Assembly: GCA_023853785.1 (NCBI GenBank)
Contig: JAJIRX010000784.1
Coordinates: forward strand, 1-64,000
From: Psilocybe azurescens
Lineage: Eukaryota > Basidiomycota > Agaricomycetes > Agaricales > Agrocybaceae
Length of the DNA: 64,000 bases
Reading direction: 5' to 3'
Part shown: positions 36,801-48,904 of the stretch, piece by piece
How positions within the stretch are numbered: position 1 is the stretch's first letter
Layout of the letters: each line of letters starts with the position of its first letter
Program-made: the position numbers and the translations under genes
Notes under the pieces: generated by a model
Told to the model about the DNA's origin: nothing
The model's database searches: none
Seen by the model: the letters and a program-made list of their open reading frames with translations, nothing else

Positions 36801-37745
36801 CACCACATTCTTTTCAGAAGTTCGATCTTGATGGGACGCTACAGAATGACATTGGCGGATTCAAATTCGGACTGTTCACGGGTAATGGTACAGCCGTTGG
36901 CTGGAATGCTGATACTGCGCATATGGTTGATGAAGGAGGAGAAGGCGATGGCTCGTGAGTATGACATTTGCATGATCAAGGTGCTCGACGCTTACACAAC
37001 ATTGCCTCTATAGTTACAGCTTGGTGATGATTTTTGGCGGTGGAGAGTTCCTCATGGAGGCCATGGATATAATAACCGATGAACCTGCTTTTGACGCTGC
37101 TTGGTTGGATTTCTGCAGACTGTACAACGGATCAGATGCTGAGTATGTCAATGCTTATCAGTTATTTGTTAATCCTCACCTCGTTGACGCAGCAAGATCG
37201 CGAGATATGGAAAAACCTTTGGTAGCAAGGATTTCCCACAGGTAGGACAACTATATTAGTGATATGAAAGATGATCCGAAGGAGCTGCGATCTAGTATTA
37301 TGCCAAATTGCAGGCATACGCCGGCGAGCGTCTTCAAAACACAGCGTTGAAGCAAGCGGCATGGGACATCATTAACAAAAATACTGTCGGCGTCTGGGCG
37401 CCGGTGCAGACCATAGGGGGAACAGATGTTCTGAATCAGATTATGGAGGTAAGCTGTGTCATATCTTTGCGAGAATTGCTGACGAATTTCACAGATGGAC
37501 GTACGTATTTAAAGATCCCTAATCTTGGCACAAATGATGCTGGCCAATTATCTTTGTCAGAGTATGCTGTTCTGGGGATTGCTCCAGAGTTGGCACCAAA
37601 CAGCTTCAGACCAGTTTCATTTACGCTTCATTCGGACATTTGGGATGGATCAACCACTGCAGAGAACCAAGGAGAGCTTTCAAGTAAAGAAAGCAAAAAG
37701 CGAGCTCGTAATGTATCCTGGAGATCGCTCATATGTTTCAAATAA
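33823..37745 (+). CDS. PcRGLX/YetA-like polysaccharide lyase (exo-rhamnogalacturonan or rhamnose-glucuronate lyase type)
   Basis: Fungal members cleave uronic-acid linkages in pectin or gum arabic side chains; the exact bond is not predictable here. The N-terminal barrel domain reads VNVLWLDGAPPNSVPAGTAF, IPWAQGAV and WPLAYWPDGSLKWTGHAI. The central sandwich has DRHVRFMN, VSGLRRDAT, LGYVGGASGGGVAFAIKDFW and GAPRSLDIRGTGTDMSTT. The helical C-terminal domain has FWNYGDVMHTYDQTRHNWRY, DVGGYAWDNGEL, RTGRADVFRMAHAMTRH, IGPFAGLGSRHNVSHWGDGAK and near the end GTNDAGQLSLSEYAVLGI. About fifteen short introns are present. One T appears to be missing in the run 36270-36274, splitting LWLWMSF from LRTGRADVF. 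No signal peptide is visible at the chosen start. The last exon edge is uncertain. Confidence 0.75.
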
Positions 37746-38522
37746 TCAACAATGGAACCATAAGTTTGAATGGCTCCAATTAGCGAGTTGTGTTTGTATA
37801 GCATTCAGAGGTGTCGATGAATTAGGATGTCGCCTGCAGGGCAGTTGCAAAGATGGATTCGGAGAAAAGCGGTGACTACTCAAGTACCTAATCCACCCAC
37901 TCCAGGCGGAGCTTTAAAATATCAGTTGCCCACATGCAGTCACGGGTCTCTGGCGGATCCATCGTCCGAACCATTTCTTTTTAGGCACTCATATACATAA
38001 CTCAATCCAAAAACTCAGCTTGGAATAACACTTTCTCCGATGTCTGTCTATGACTGACGTGGATATTTGCATATCGAATGAATACTATTCGAGTACGACG
38101 AACCCATGTTCAGAAAATCGATCAGAACTTGGTGGCATATTTGGGTGGCATCGCCCTCGCGTAAACTTCCCTGAATCCCCTGTCAACCTTTTCATGTCTT
38201 TTATTTGCTTGAAGATGAGAGGATAGCAACACATTCCCTCTCTAGTAAGCCGTAGTCAAAATTCTCTGTCTAGGGAATCTTTGTCACACATCAAGTGGAG
38301 GTTAAGGTGGACGACGCTCTCGCATGAGCTTTCGAAGTAGGGTTTAGGAATCATGTGTGGCCGTTGATCAAGGAGTTACAAGTAGGTCACGCCTATAATA
38401 TTACCGACACAGCCGTCATCATCATATGCTGTATAAAACTAACCTGTATTTCCTAGGCCCTTCGGTTGTACTTCCACGGAGCTTTATGCGCCTGGATCAT
38501 CTACCACAAAATCCGTTCGCGA
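37746..38522. other. Spacer between lyase and kinase
   Basis: This 777-bp stretch holds the lyase terminator and the kinase promoter. It includes a TATA-like CTGTATAAAAC at 38429-38439, about 85 bp before the kinase start codon chosen. Confidence 0.4.
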
Positions 38523-40725
38523 ATGCCATCTTCCTCCAATGATGCCCCAGAGCTCGGATTGGGACAGCTATTATCTAGAATTAGACGCCCTTGGTCGCTA
38601 TTTCCTATCTCACTTCCTCCAAAGTACGCATTGTTTTCATTTGGGTTATCAATCAGGCGATTACTGACTCATAAGCGCACAGGTGGTTCAGTACGCCGAC
38701 ATTGGCCAAAGTTGACACGGGCTCTACGCCAAATGACTCAAGAAGGATTTCTCGATTTCTGCAGCGATGTGATGGAAGAGATGTACAGAAGGAACAACGA
38801 TCTGCGAGACGGTAGTGCGTATGACCTATGTGCAACCATTTCTCTCCATTGACATTTTCAGCAGTGTTTTTCTTGCCTTCACACGATGATATGTCTCTCG
38901 GACGAAACCACACGCGTCGAAAACTTGCCTCTATTGATTGTGACCACTTCCATAATCTTTGCATAAATGTATGCTATGAGATCGGACGGCGCAGTTCCAA
39001 AGAAGCAATACCAGAAAATACCCCCAAGGTTCGTCACGTTATAATACAATACATAGCTCACTCCTAATTGCTCTGCATTAGTATCCCTATTCCTGCTCCC
39101 GTGACTCCCATGATGATGTAGGGATGGCAGCTTCGGTAGAGCGTGCTCGATTACTTGACAACTACCATCCATATCGAGACGACCTTGATCGTCAATTAAC
39201 GGAAAGTCTATGCGATCGCTTTACTGCGATTACATCAGTGATCTACTCGCTGTTCGTATCAATTTTTCAAGACAGGCATCGCTATGATGCATTATTGAGC
39301 TATCGAGGCGACTCTGCTCAGCAAATTCTTGACCTTCTACAAATGGTACATTCGATCTTTTCTTCATGTTTACTATATGTGTTTAGTCTAAAAATGCACA
39401 GCTATTAGATTATCCGGCCGCAGGTTCTGCTGCGAAGAAAAGTTTGCTAGTGACCCTTGCGAGACTGAGCAGTAAATCTGGGCTGCACCCACGTTGCTTC
39501 ATCTTGACTGGAATATTGCGTGGGAAGTCACCCCTTGCTTCCGGATCTTTCGGGGATATCTGGAAAGGAGACTTCAACGGCCAACCTGTTTGCCTGAAAA
39601 TCATTAAGATGTACGAAAGTTCGAACAAAGACAAATGGTTGAAGGTACTGCGATGCGTTTTTTTGCCTTCGAGTTTCACATTTCCAGAAGCTCTTATCCT
39701 GATATTTGATGTTCTCTCAGGCCTTTTCAAAGGAAGCGGTACTGTGGAGCCAGATATCTCACCCAAATGTGCTACCATTCTATGGAATCTTTCATCTTGA
39801 CGAAGTACATGGGAGAATATGTCTCGTGTCACCTTGGATGGATCGTGGAAATATCAATGAATACCTAAGTCAAAACCCAGATGTCCCCCGTTTGCTTTTT
39901 GGTAGCATTCCTTTCCTATCTATGCCAATTTTCTTTGACTAAATTCCGATTTCTAGACATCAGACATCGCCCATGGCTTGTCGTATCTTCATGAACAAGG
40001 CATAATCCACGGCGACATCAAAGGCGTCAGTTGACACTTTCAATTTCGGGTGGTGGTCATGTCTAATCTGTGCGGTCTTAGGCAAATATCCTCGTGACCG
40101 AATCAGGTCGTGCTTGTCTAGCCGACTTCGGGCTTTCCAGGATTCAAGGCGCTGCAGAGCTCTCTGAGTCGTCATCCGGAAGCTCCAGCTTTCAGGGCGG
40201 AACCACTCGTTGGCAGGCCCCAGAACTTCTTGACCCAGAGGTGGACTCTCCAAGGCTAACTATGGAAAGTGACGTCTACGCTTACGCTTGTGTTCTTTAT
40301 GAGGTATGTTGACTCTGCCCCTACACGAAGATTGTCTTTCCCTGCAGATTGACAGAAAGGTTTAGATATACGTGGGGAAAGTACCGTTTCACGAGTATAT
40401 CCGAGACGTAACAGTCATCCTGCAGATTGGGAAAGGCAGAAAGCCTACTCGTCCTCCTTCAGAGAGCTTGTCGTTCTCAAAGTGGGGCTTAACGGGTCAA
40501 ATATGGTCACTTATGGAGCGTTGCTGGAGTAAAGATCCTACGAAACGACCTACCATCTTTCAGATCCTTTCGGACATTGTCGATCCAGGTCTTATACTGG
40601 CAGACCCTCGCCCTGTGGATGACTGGGAACAACGATCCGCGTCACGGTTCCGAAACTCGATCTACAGAAGCGACCGGCTTTCAATAAACGTTTTGGAGAC
40701 TGTCTTATCATGGGTAAGCAGATGA
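38523..40725 (+). CDS. Ser/Thr protein kinase (tyrosine-kinase-like group)
   Basis: The kinase domain occupies the C-terminal half and is complete. The Gly loop is LASGSFGDIWKGDF, the lysine strand VCLKIIKMY, and the helix C Glu is in AFSKEAVLWSQI. HPNVLPFYGIFHLDE follows. The catalytic loop is IIHGDIKGANILV, the Mg motif ADFGLS, and the activation-segment end GGTTRWQAPELLDP. Later elements are SDVYAYACVLYE and MERCWSKDPTKRPTI. HGD replaces HRD, which is common in the mushroom kinase expansion this gene resembles. The N-terminal 250 residues or so have no known domain; they include LLDNYHPYRDDLDRQL, a helical region often found before such kinases. The start is tentative: the Met of MPSSSNDAPELG begins an exon that splices in phase. 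The substrate is unknown. Confidence 0.82.
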
Positions 40726-40976
40726 GAGTTATCCGTATCGAGTTATGATCCTTAATATGCATAGATATGATCATCACCTGAGGACGGAAGAAATTAATTA
40801 CGGCTTCGATGAAGCTGGGCTGTATTTCTGCAACACCTTTTGTGCCTGAGGGTTGCGATATACTCCACGACAATGCAGAGCAATGTCGATGCCAATGCAT
40901 TTCTTAAATTCTTTTGTTGCCTATATCTAATACAAAGATATTTTTGACGTTCGCTGACTTTTCATGAGGCAGATTT

Positions 40977-43366
40977 TTATTTCCATGTCTCCTTGATAAG
41001 ATCCGAGGCGCGCTCTGCAATAGCGTATACAGGTGCTTGTGTATGCCCGCTGATAATGAAAGGCTTGAAGGGACAGGTATGTCAGTTTCATCGTATTTGT
41101 GAGCGTAGAATAGGCTGGGCCACGCACCATTACCGATCCATCGACGATCCGAAGGCCCGAGGCTCCTTTGACACGTAGATCAGGGTTGACCACACCATAG
41201 TTTGCATGTACTGCAGACATCGCGGCGGTACCAACTGCATGCTGTGAGCTGAACGCTGTATTGCGGATGAAGTCTTCAAGTTCAGCATCTGTGGCATTCG
41301 CTAATGGGGCCATTTGCTCGATAATATAATTCTTGAACACCGGGGCCTTGTAGAATGTTTGGGTGATCTTGATGCCTTCAATCATGGCCCGGATGTCAAA
41401 ATCTGTTGTGAAGAACCCAAGGTCTATGTTGGGCTTTCCTAAGGGATCAGCAGAGTTGAGTGTCACGGAACCCCCTGGATGAATGAGTGTATTCGTTAAG
41501 ATAATTGACATGAAATGTGTTTGCTTTGCTTACGGGAGCTCGGTGTTACCAGAGCAACATCCATTCCACCGCTGTGGCTTGGTTGTACTGGTTCGAACGC
41601 TGGGCTCTATGTGTTCGAGTTAGAGGTGGATATATATTAGTATAAATAATTGTTTCTCAGAGGAATAACGCACGAAAGGGACAAATTCTAAATGAGGTGT
41701 GTTTGACCCTGCTGACGGGTCACCATTTTGCTGTATTATGGAAGAACTTGCTGGAAAGACGTGACCAAGCAATGAGATTAGCAGCAGGATCGACAAGTGG
41801 ACCAGTTCTGTTGAATTCCCACTGGGCCAAGGTGAGGGCTTGCAAGGTGGCATTTGTGCTGAGACTGTAGAAAGAAAGGTTAATGTCACAACGACTCAGT
41901 GAAGAATGCCTATTAAATAGATCGATGAGATCAAACGTACTCAAGTAGAGGATCGTTCGAATTAATTGAGTAAGACACTAGAACAATTGGCTGGTCGGAA
42001 AGGTTCCTTCCTACACTCGGAAGGTCAAGAACGCTTTGAATTCCTAGTTTACGCAATGACTCGCGGTCGCCAACCCCGGAGTTCATGAGAATTTGAGGAG
42101 TATTGATCGGCCCTGCAGACAGTATAATTTCTTTCTTTGCAGTGAGTCTCACAGCAGTACCTGAGTTATTACCATTAGGTCATTAAATTATCTGCGGAGA
42201 CTCGAACAGGCTCTCACCGTCAAGTTCAACGGAGGTGAAAGTCGGAATAGAATCTTGGGGCGTATTGTGAATACGCACGACCTTAGTATTCAATAGCACA
42301 TGCAGATTGGTACGACTCGTAAAAGTTCTAGATAAATAGGCAGTTGCTGAGCTACTCCTTTCTCCGCCGCCAATACTTGCTTGAAACCAACCTATAAATT
42401 AGGTATCTTTGTCAGTCTCGTATGCAAAGGCATCATCGGAATCAGTATCAGAATATTTCTCACCCAACCCTAGTGGTCTCCCTGCATTCATGTCCAATAA
42501 GAAAGGAAACTGGTCAGGAAGTTGGCTTGGTACTTTGAGTATCATGTCGTCTATACTTTGCGGACTCCCAGGCAGACTAGTAAACATCATTCCGTCGAAT
42601 CCATGAACCGAAGGATCAAACTGTCCTCGAGTATCGTGCAAGTCAACAGGAGGGGTCCATTTCTCGTTCTAATATGTCGCTCAGTGTTTTTCTTTTCGTG
42701 ACCTTCTGCTACATTACCTTAAGCATATACGGAAGCAAGTTCTTCCATGACCATCCGGCGTCGCCAGTAGTTTTAGCCCATCTATCGTAGTCATCTATTG
42801 AGCCACGAGTGTAGAACAAACCATCTGAAAAATAGTATCATCAACCATAACAGCAAAACAAAAAAGTAAAATTCTTTTCTTACTGTGCGAGCTACATCCT
42901 CCAAGTATGTGACCCCTGGGATAATCTATACTTCGATTGTTAAGACCTATCTCAAGGGAGGTAGTGTAATTCCAATCATAGATTGTTTTCTGAAGGTTGA
43001 AAGCGAACGCGGGTACCATGGAGTTGAGGACTCCTTCATTTCTTTTGTGGAGAATGTGTCAATAGCATTTCCATGTGAATGAAATAATATTTAGTACATA
43101 CGTCGGTCCCGCTTCGATTACAAGGACTTGGAACTTGGAAATTTCGGATAACCTATTGGCAACTACAGCTCCAGCTGTTCCTCCTACGTAGAAATTGAGC
43201 AGGGATTGATGGTCTACATGACATGACGTGCACGGATTTACTAACCTCCGATTATAATGAAATCATACGAGGTAGATGCCAATTCGCTGATATGTTGGAA
43301 CACAGTGGCGAAGCCAACACCAAAAAATGGAGCTAGTACAGCCAAGGAGATAAGGTGCTTTCTCAT
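40977..43366 (-). CDS. GMC oxidoreductase, aryl-alcohol-oxidase type (AA3_2), copy 1
   Basis: Secreted FAD enzymes of this group oxidise aromatic or other primary alcohols and release H2O2, which feeds ligninolytic peroxidases and AA9 enzymes. The start MRKHLISLAVLAPFF is a signal peptide. The FAD fold begins SYDFIIIGG and AGAVVANRL, interrupted by an intron, with VLVIEAGPT. Later motifs are [35 protein letters not shown] (GMC signature 2), SSQHAVGTAAMS with the catalytic His, and [18 protein letters not shown] with the second His. About ten introns are present. One extra base in the A-run 41755-41757 (plus strand) shifts the frame relative to copy 2 at WSRL. A TATA element lies about 50 bp upstream. 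The pair with 51476-53846 is a segmental duplication. Confidence 0.88.
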
Positions 43367-43409
43367 GATGGATATCTGCCAACTGGAAGTGGAGGATTCT
43401 GTGTCCTAC

Positions 43410-43426
43410 TTGGTATTTATATATAT
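43410..43426 (-). promoter_or_regulatory. TATA box of GMC copy 1
   Basis: On the minus strand the sequence reads ATATATAAATACC, about 50 bp before the start codon. The same element is present upstream of copy 2. Confidence 0.6.
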
Positions 43427-44859
43427 CGTACAATCTTTTTTAGAGGCATTGCTTCGAAACTTGAGGGTAATAACATATATGGTCTCAGAAGAAGAACGTA
43501 TATCCCGGACCGCAGGGTACAGAACCGCCACTTTTTTAGCACATTTGATAACTCACACCCACGCTCCACTGAAGACAGCATGACATTGGCGTAGATAATA
43601 GGCTACTTTGAATCGACGTAGATTGCGTTGGAACTTATTAGTAGCTTCTATGGTCGGCCACGGATGCGATCAACTAGTACCAGAAACGAAGAAATTAGAG
43701 ACGAGTTGTACAACTATATTGACTATGCAAAAGCAATATCTTGAGGCCTTGTATGTCTCATTTTCATTGTTTAAGTTGTGCAGGGAACCTCTCGGCGCCT
43801 ATGTAGAATGGTCAGCAAGACACGGCAGAGTTAAAATGATGACTGGCACAACTGCCATCTAAGCACTATTAATTCTTTGTGCCGCCCGGCTCACCCATCT
43901 CATTGACAATATTTATACTCAAAGAAGGCACTGTGCCGGCGCGTGTGCTTACTTTAGAAGCTCAATTCAATGACCCGATGATCATAAGGATGTTTTTCTG
44001 TATCTTGCCTCCGTCATTACCGCTGCTTATGCGTTTTTATGGCCAATGTCTTCTACTTCTAGCCCTGCTCTACAGTGCTCTCGCATAAGGTGCGCTTCAT
44101 GTCATGTCGTTAAAAATCGGGTCGTGTAAGTGTTATACTTAAGCCATCGCTTACTCATGGAGGAAACACTTCTTGCGTATATTCTGTGAAGCTTCGTGGA
44201 TACATCGATGCGCCACAGTATTTTTAGAGCTGGTTCAACTCGGAAAACGCTTGGCAGAATATAAAACGTCATACATCACCAAAAGCTCTGATTTCATGTA
44301 TACGCACGTGAACAATTGCAAGTCAATGCCTGCCATGCAGATAATTTACAAAAACATAGCGGAAAATGTTGTCCTTTTGTGTGGGATTACCAAAATCGTG
44401 AGAAACATGTAAATATCACAATAATTGTATTCAATTTGTAATCTCTGTACAATTAATGCGTACGACATACAAGGCATTTACCATAATTTTAGGTAGAGTA
44501 TAATCTCCTTGGTATATTACAAGGGCATACAAGTAATCTGCATGTACTGCAGGCATTTGGATGAGGCTCAGAATTTATGTACATCCCTAACAAAATCTCT
44601 GAGTTGAATTCAAACTGTGCAATATTTGAGTCCTTCAAGCCCAACGTCTTCCATAGTTAGTTCTATCATCCACACGATCTACTGACAATGCCAGAAGTGG
44701 AAATATGTTTTAAAATGTGCTTGGCTAGATGTGTAAATCTGCAAAACCAGATGCAAAGTTGAACACTTGAATGGTGAACCCAAGGCAAATTAAGTCCCCG
44801 ACTCGAACAAATCATGTGCCCATATTTATCCATGTTGGACTCTAGAGTAGCTACCTGTA

Positions 44860-44995
44860 TCGAGAAATGTCGATCACCTTCCAAGTACTAACGGTGCTAC
44901 CTGGCGGTAAAGTCCATCCGATATAAAAGTTAGTCATTTGAATCAAAAGCGGATCTTGAGGTGTTACATAGCCTCCGTTGGTTCCACTGCGATCT
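44860..44995 (-). other. Possible isolated exon of an unknown gene
   Basis: One minus-strand frame gives about 44 residues with protein-like composition (GGYVTPQDPLLIQMTNFY, then IGWTLPPGSTVSTWKVIDIS). I found no flanking exons that extend it. It may be a gene remnant or a chance frame. Confidence 0.25.
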
Positions 44996-45207
44996 ATGAA
45001 TTTCATTTCATTTACTTCTACCGAAATCTAAGTTGAAGATTTACTACAAATAGTACAATTTTTCGTGACCATAAGCATCGTAAATGACCTGCATGTAGAA
45101 GAGTAAGAAAAGGGTATATAAGGCCAGATAATGATACAAAAAGATGAGCGCCGATCCGATGATTATGTCGTGATAGCATACTGAGATTTGAGGTCATAAA
45201 CCGGATG

Positions 45208-46909
45208 CTAGCGTGTTGAAGCATCCGAGTCTGTGCTGTCCTCCAGCGACGCGGGGAGCATGGAGTCTACTTGAGTGGTCCATGCTGCTTCAAATCCCAT
45301 CACGAAGCTCAATCTCGAGAGGATCGGTCTTGTTCCAACACGACTCAGTGTCCCCGATGCTAGCGATGGATCACGAAGGTTGAGCATGAGGCGAGTGATC
45401 ATCGAGGAAGCAGAGTCTGTCATGGCTTTGGTGAGATATCAAATGGAAGTATAAAATTTTGAGCATATCGTACGAGTTGGTCAAAGTTGCGGTCATTCCT
45501 CTTTCATGTTTCTAAGTCGTGGCATCACAGAGATGAATCGATGACTTTCGTTGGAATGTGAAACGGTAGCCAACCTTGTTCAACTAACATAAAAATGAGC
45601 AAGTGTCAACAAGGAAAACCATATGAGACATACTCGGAAAGAGATAATCACTGAAATAGAAGATAATGCGATGATCCTGTCCAACAACTCAGTTACATTG
45701 ACGGTGGCCAAATGAATAAATCAGACAGTACCCAAAATATACAGCACCTGAAGATGTAAGGTATAAGCAAAATACTCGTCTATGCAAGCAGACATAAAAC
45801 GATAATACCGTCACGTAGCATGACATCCAGAATAGCGTATGTTCCGTTCATTTTGATCGTCAACGTGATAGACTTGAAGAGAATCAAGCCAAAAATCAGG
45901 ACTTCGAAGGCAACGAGCCCTGCCCATCCCAAAAGCTGCCCTGAATTGCGACATAAATAGAGGCTTCACAGGAGAGGAACAGAAATAGAGCACTTTTGGC
46001 GCTAGTAAAGTTTGTAAAGGGTTCATAAATAAGACGAGGAATTCTAGGAGTGACACATACGCTCGGTTAGATAGGGGCAAAAGGCAGCTTTTTGACGGGA
46101 AATCCATCTCCGTATAATCATCTTGAGATGTGAACGAGCAGAACTGAGAGAACTTAGCGATAAAGCTAGGAACGGAAAAATGAAAGAGCTCACCAGTCCG
46201 AATGCTGCAGCAATAGCGGTAGATACACACAATAGTACGAGTATTCGTCGACTGCGTCCATATAGTGCATAGGTGCGCAGTACGGAAATGGCTATCGATT
46301 CGTATGAGAGGAGCTTGTAGAACGTAGATGAGATGATATTCACTTCCTATAATGACTTGTATGGCAACGACGAGATATGCATGGTACGAGTCGAAGTCCT
46401 TACAGCTGATAACAATGCAGTGAGCACACAGGAAGATACTATCCAAAGAATTTTTCACCTCTATAATTGGTCGCGAGTGTTCACCTCTTCAAATATCAAA
46501 TAGACTCAGAAAATGTCCGACTCACCTCAAGACGATTGGGACTCGTGGTGGGGCGAAAGTAGAGAATGAAGAAAGGGAGATAACCCAATATTGTCAAGTA
46601 ACGATTGAGGAAAAACAGTATCGTCGCGATCGTGATTTTGCGGCTGCGATTCCAATATCGATTGACTTCGTCAGGAACGTCAATATGTAGTCGTAATATA
46701 AGATAACTATTTTTATTTTATTGGTTTGAATGATTTAGTGTCGAGATGACAAAAAGGTAAGAAAAACTCACCGAAGGAAGCCATCAAGGTGCATTGGTAG
46801 ACAAACCTGCGCAGATGGTTAAAAATTATTCCCCCATAACCTGACTGACTAAGTGCTCACAGCTGCTCATCCACCGAGTTTAATTGCGAGTTACTGCTCA
46901 CTTGCTCCA
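45208..46909 (-). CDS. DUF6533 multi-pass membrane protein
   Basis: DUF6533 proteins are abundant seven-helix-like membrane proteins of mushrooms; the function is unknown. The gene starts MEQVSSNSQLNSVDEQL. Then come YYDYILTF, the conserved DEVNRYWNRS (in another frame) and the helix ITIATILFFLNRYLTILGYL. Later helices are YHAYLVVAIQVIIG, SVLRTYALYGRSRRILVLL, AIAAAFGL and LVAFEVLIFGLILFKSITL, with LRDGIIVFY following. The C-terminal tail has MTDSASSMITRLMLNLRDP, also typical. One base seems missing at 46674-46675 (GG on plus), between ILTF and DEVNRYW. About seven introns are present. The stop is at 45208-45210. A TATA box lies 90 bp upstream. The gene sits between the two GMC copies without obvious functional link. 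Confidence 0.8.
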
Positions 46910-48904
46910 TGGGAGCGTCAGATAAGGCCGGGAAGGGCCAGGAGACAGCTCAGGGAAGGTTGAAAAATCGGACTAGGGCTGCTTGAAGGATCCGTACCTT
47001 ATATACACGTATGGCCAATGGAATGGCGTCCCACTCTCGGCGAGGGGATATAATCAACGCATTAGGTACGATCATACTGCATCGGTAAGGGTGAGAGTAA
47101 TTCAAACCTCCAGCGGTCGGCAGGATATTAAAAACTGATGAAGCAATGATGTAGAATGGTGAGGATCGACTGAGTGGAAGGTCTTGCTGGTATTGGAACT
47201 GCGGCGACATCAGAACAGGACAGGCTGTCATGCCATGTCCCGGTCCACTTATTTCGACAGATGATCAAAGTCCTCGACTCGCTCCGAGCCTCTGAGAAGA
47301 GGTTCAGAATAGCACGTGGGTTGTGATGAGAAGGGATCCACGATATTATACGCAACAGTCATGAATGATAGATACTGTATTCTTCCTACTTATCTGGATA
47401 TGGTTTGTAAGTATCGAACTCAGAAGTCTTCAGTGGTGCAGCAGTAGGGGTATGGGACCACAGGATCTAACCTCGTCTATCATGGGAAAGGATATCGGCT
47501 TGGCCCGCTGTCGCGGAGTTGCTTTGTCACTGCATATGAGCAATGTTGAAAAGTCATGTGAGTCCTGGCCATATACACCATGAGAAAAGAAGCACTACAT
47601 GGGCCACTCATAATAGCTATCTGCTACGTGATCCTTTGTTTCTTCGACGGTAGCGATCATCGAGGGAATTAGGCTAGGATTGAGATATACAATTTCGTTA
47701 ATGAACTCCCCTGTCATGATACAAGATCGAAGTTTGCCCAAGAAACAACAACCAAAGATTCACGATTTACAGTAAGCCCAGATTGAGGCAGCGTTCATGA
47801 GAATATCAATACCAACTTTAAATATACGCGCACATTATAGCAGCGAAAGCCACATGTAAATCCAGACAGCGACTCTTGAGGCCTTGAGGCCTGAGTGCAG
47901 ACTCCTTCCCAACAGAAAAACGCAAGAAAAGTGGTAGAGTAGCGGTGCATGAATCGACATCAGAGGGGCTCGGCTGCCTCCGCGAATAAAAATCACGCGA
48001 CATGGGCCAGGCGCTTATTCCGACTAAGCTTCAACATCACCTTGCGCTTCACTTAAACTGTAGGAAGCAGAATAGAATCCATTGACAATTATTAAGTGGT
48101 ATCACATTGAGATTTGAATTTAAGGCTTCATACGTTTTGCACATGATTTCTGCAAAGCGGGTCAATCTAGTTGTCCATCGATACCCTACATGAATATCCC
48201 GAAACTTTTCGGTGGATAGATTTTACCATTTTAGTTCTCACTATCTGCAGAAGGAAAGAAAAGAGTCCAGGGAATTTATATCAATAACACGGACATTACT
48301 CTCAGGTCCAACACCTTTATCCGTTTCTCTTGAACGAATGGCTTTCCCACGAGAATTGTATACACATAAGGAATGCGCAGCTATCTGTTTGATGATTGAT
48401 TACCGAGTTGATCAAACCTTCTCGATGACCAGGCAGCAGTGATTATTATTCACCTTCTCAGATATCATCTGCATTTGATTCGGTCTGTCAGTTCGAAGTT
48501 CGAGTTCATCCCGCTCTTGAGCCGTTGATCATCTCTTTTGAAGCTTCTCAGAGGACGGTATACGTACTACTGTCCGTTGTCTAAACATATACCTAATTCT
48601 CCATAAAAATTGTTGCTCTGTTCTAGTGGAAATACTCCAGTATAATTAGATTTAGAATGGAATTCGGTGAATAGGATCAAGGAGCTCAGGAGATAGCATA
48701 TTAGTATTACATGGAACTGAAAGCCGTAAAGCCTTCCCGGGGTCTGAGCGTTCGAATTCCTGAAAATCTATCCGTGTAATCATTGACAGTATGGTAGTCA
48801 ACCTACAAGGACAACATGAGGGTAATACTGGAGAGCATTGTCACCGCCACATAGGCAAAGCGTGGCCGACGCATGTCTTATACCTTAGAGAACGAAGGCG
48901 AGAG
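46910..48904. other. Intergenic region
   Basis: Two kilobases between two minus-strand genes. The right part must hold the protease terminator and the left part the DUF6533 promoter. Small frames on both strands have no recognisable motif. Confidence 0.35.
46999..47006 (-). promoter_or_regulatory. TATA box of the DUF6533 gene
   Basis: The minus strand reads GTATATAAGG, about 90 bp before the start codon at 46909, a normal spacing for a fungal gene. Confidence 0.55.

Larger units (their letters stand above)
43367..45207. other. Intergenic region with duplicated GMC promoter
   Basis: The first ~700 bases resemble 53847-54560 upstream of GMC copy 2, for example ACCCACGCTCCACTGA against ACCCATGCTCCACCGA and the ATTGACaATATTTaTACTC segment. 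Beyond about 44100 the similarity stops. The rest holds no clear gene, apart from a possible exon near 44860-44995. Confidence 0.45.

Noticed and set aside
45208..46909. DUF6533 gene as a STE3-type pheromone receptor
   Set aside because: The motifs DEVNRYW, FFLNRYLTILGY and SVLRTYALYGRS are those of DUF6533 proteins, not of STE3 receptors.
48740..48775. tRNA-like B box (GTTCGAATTCC)
   Set aside because: No matching A box, acceptor stem or T-run could be found around it.
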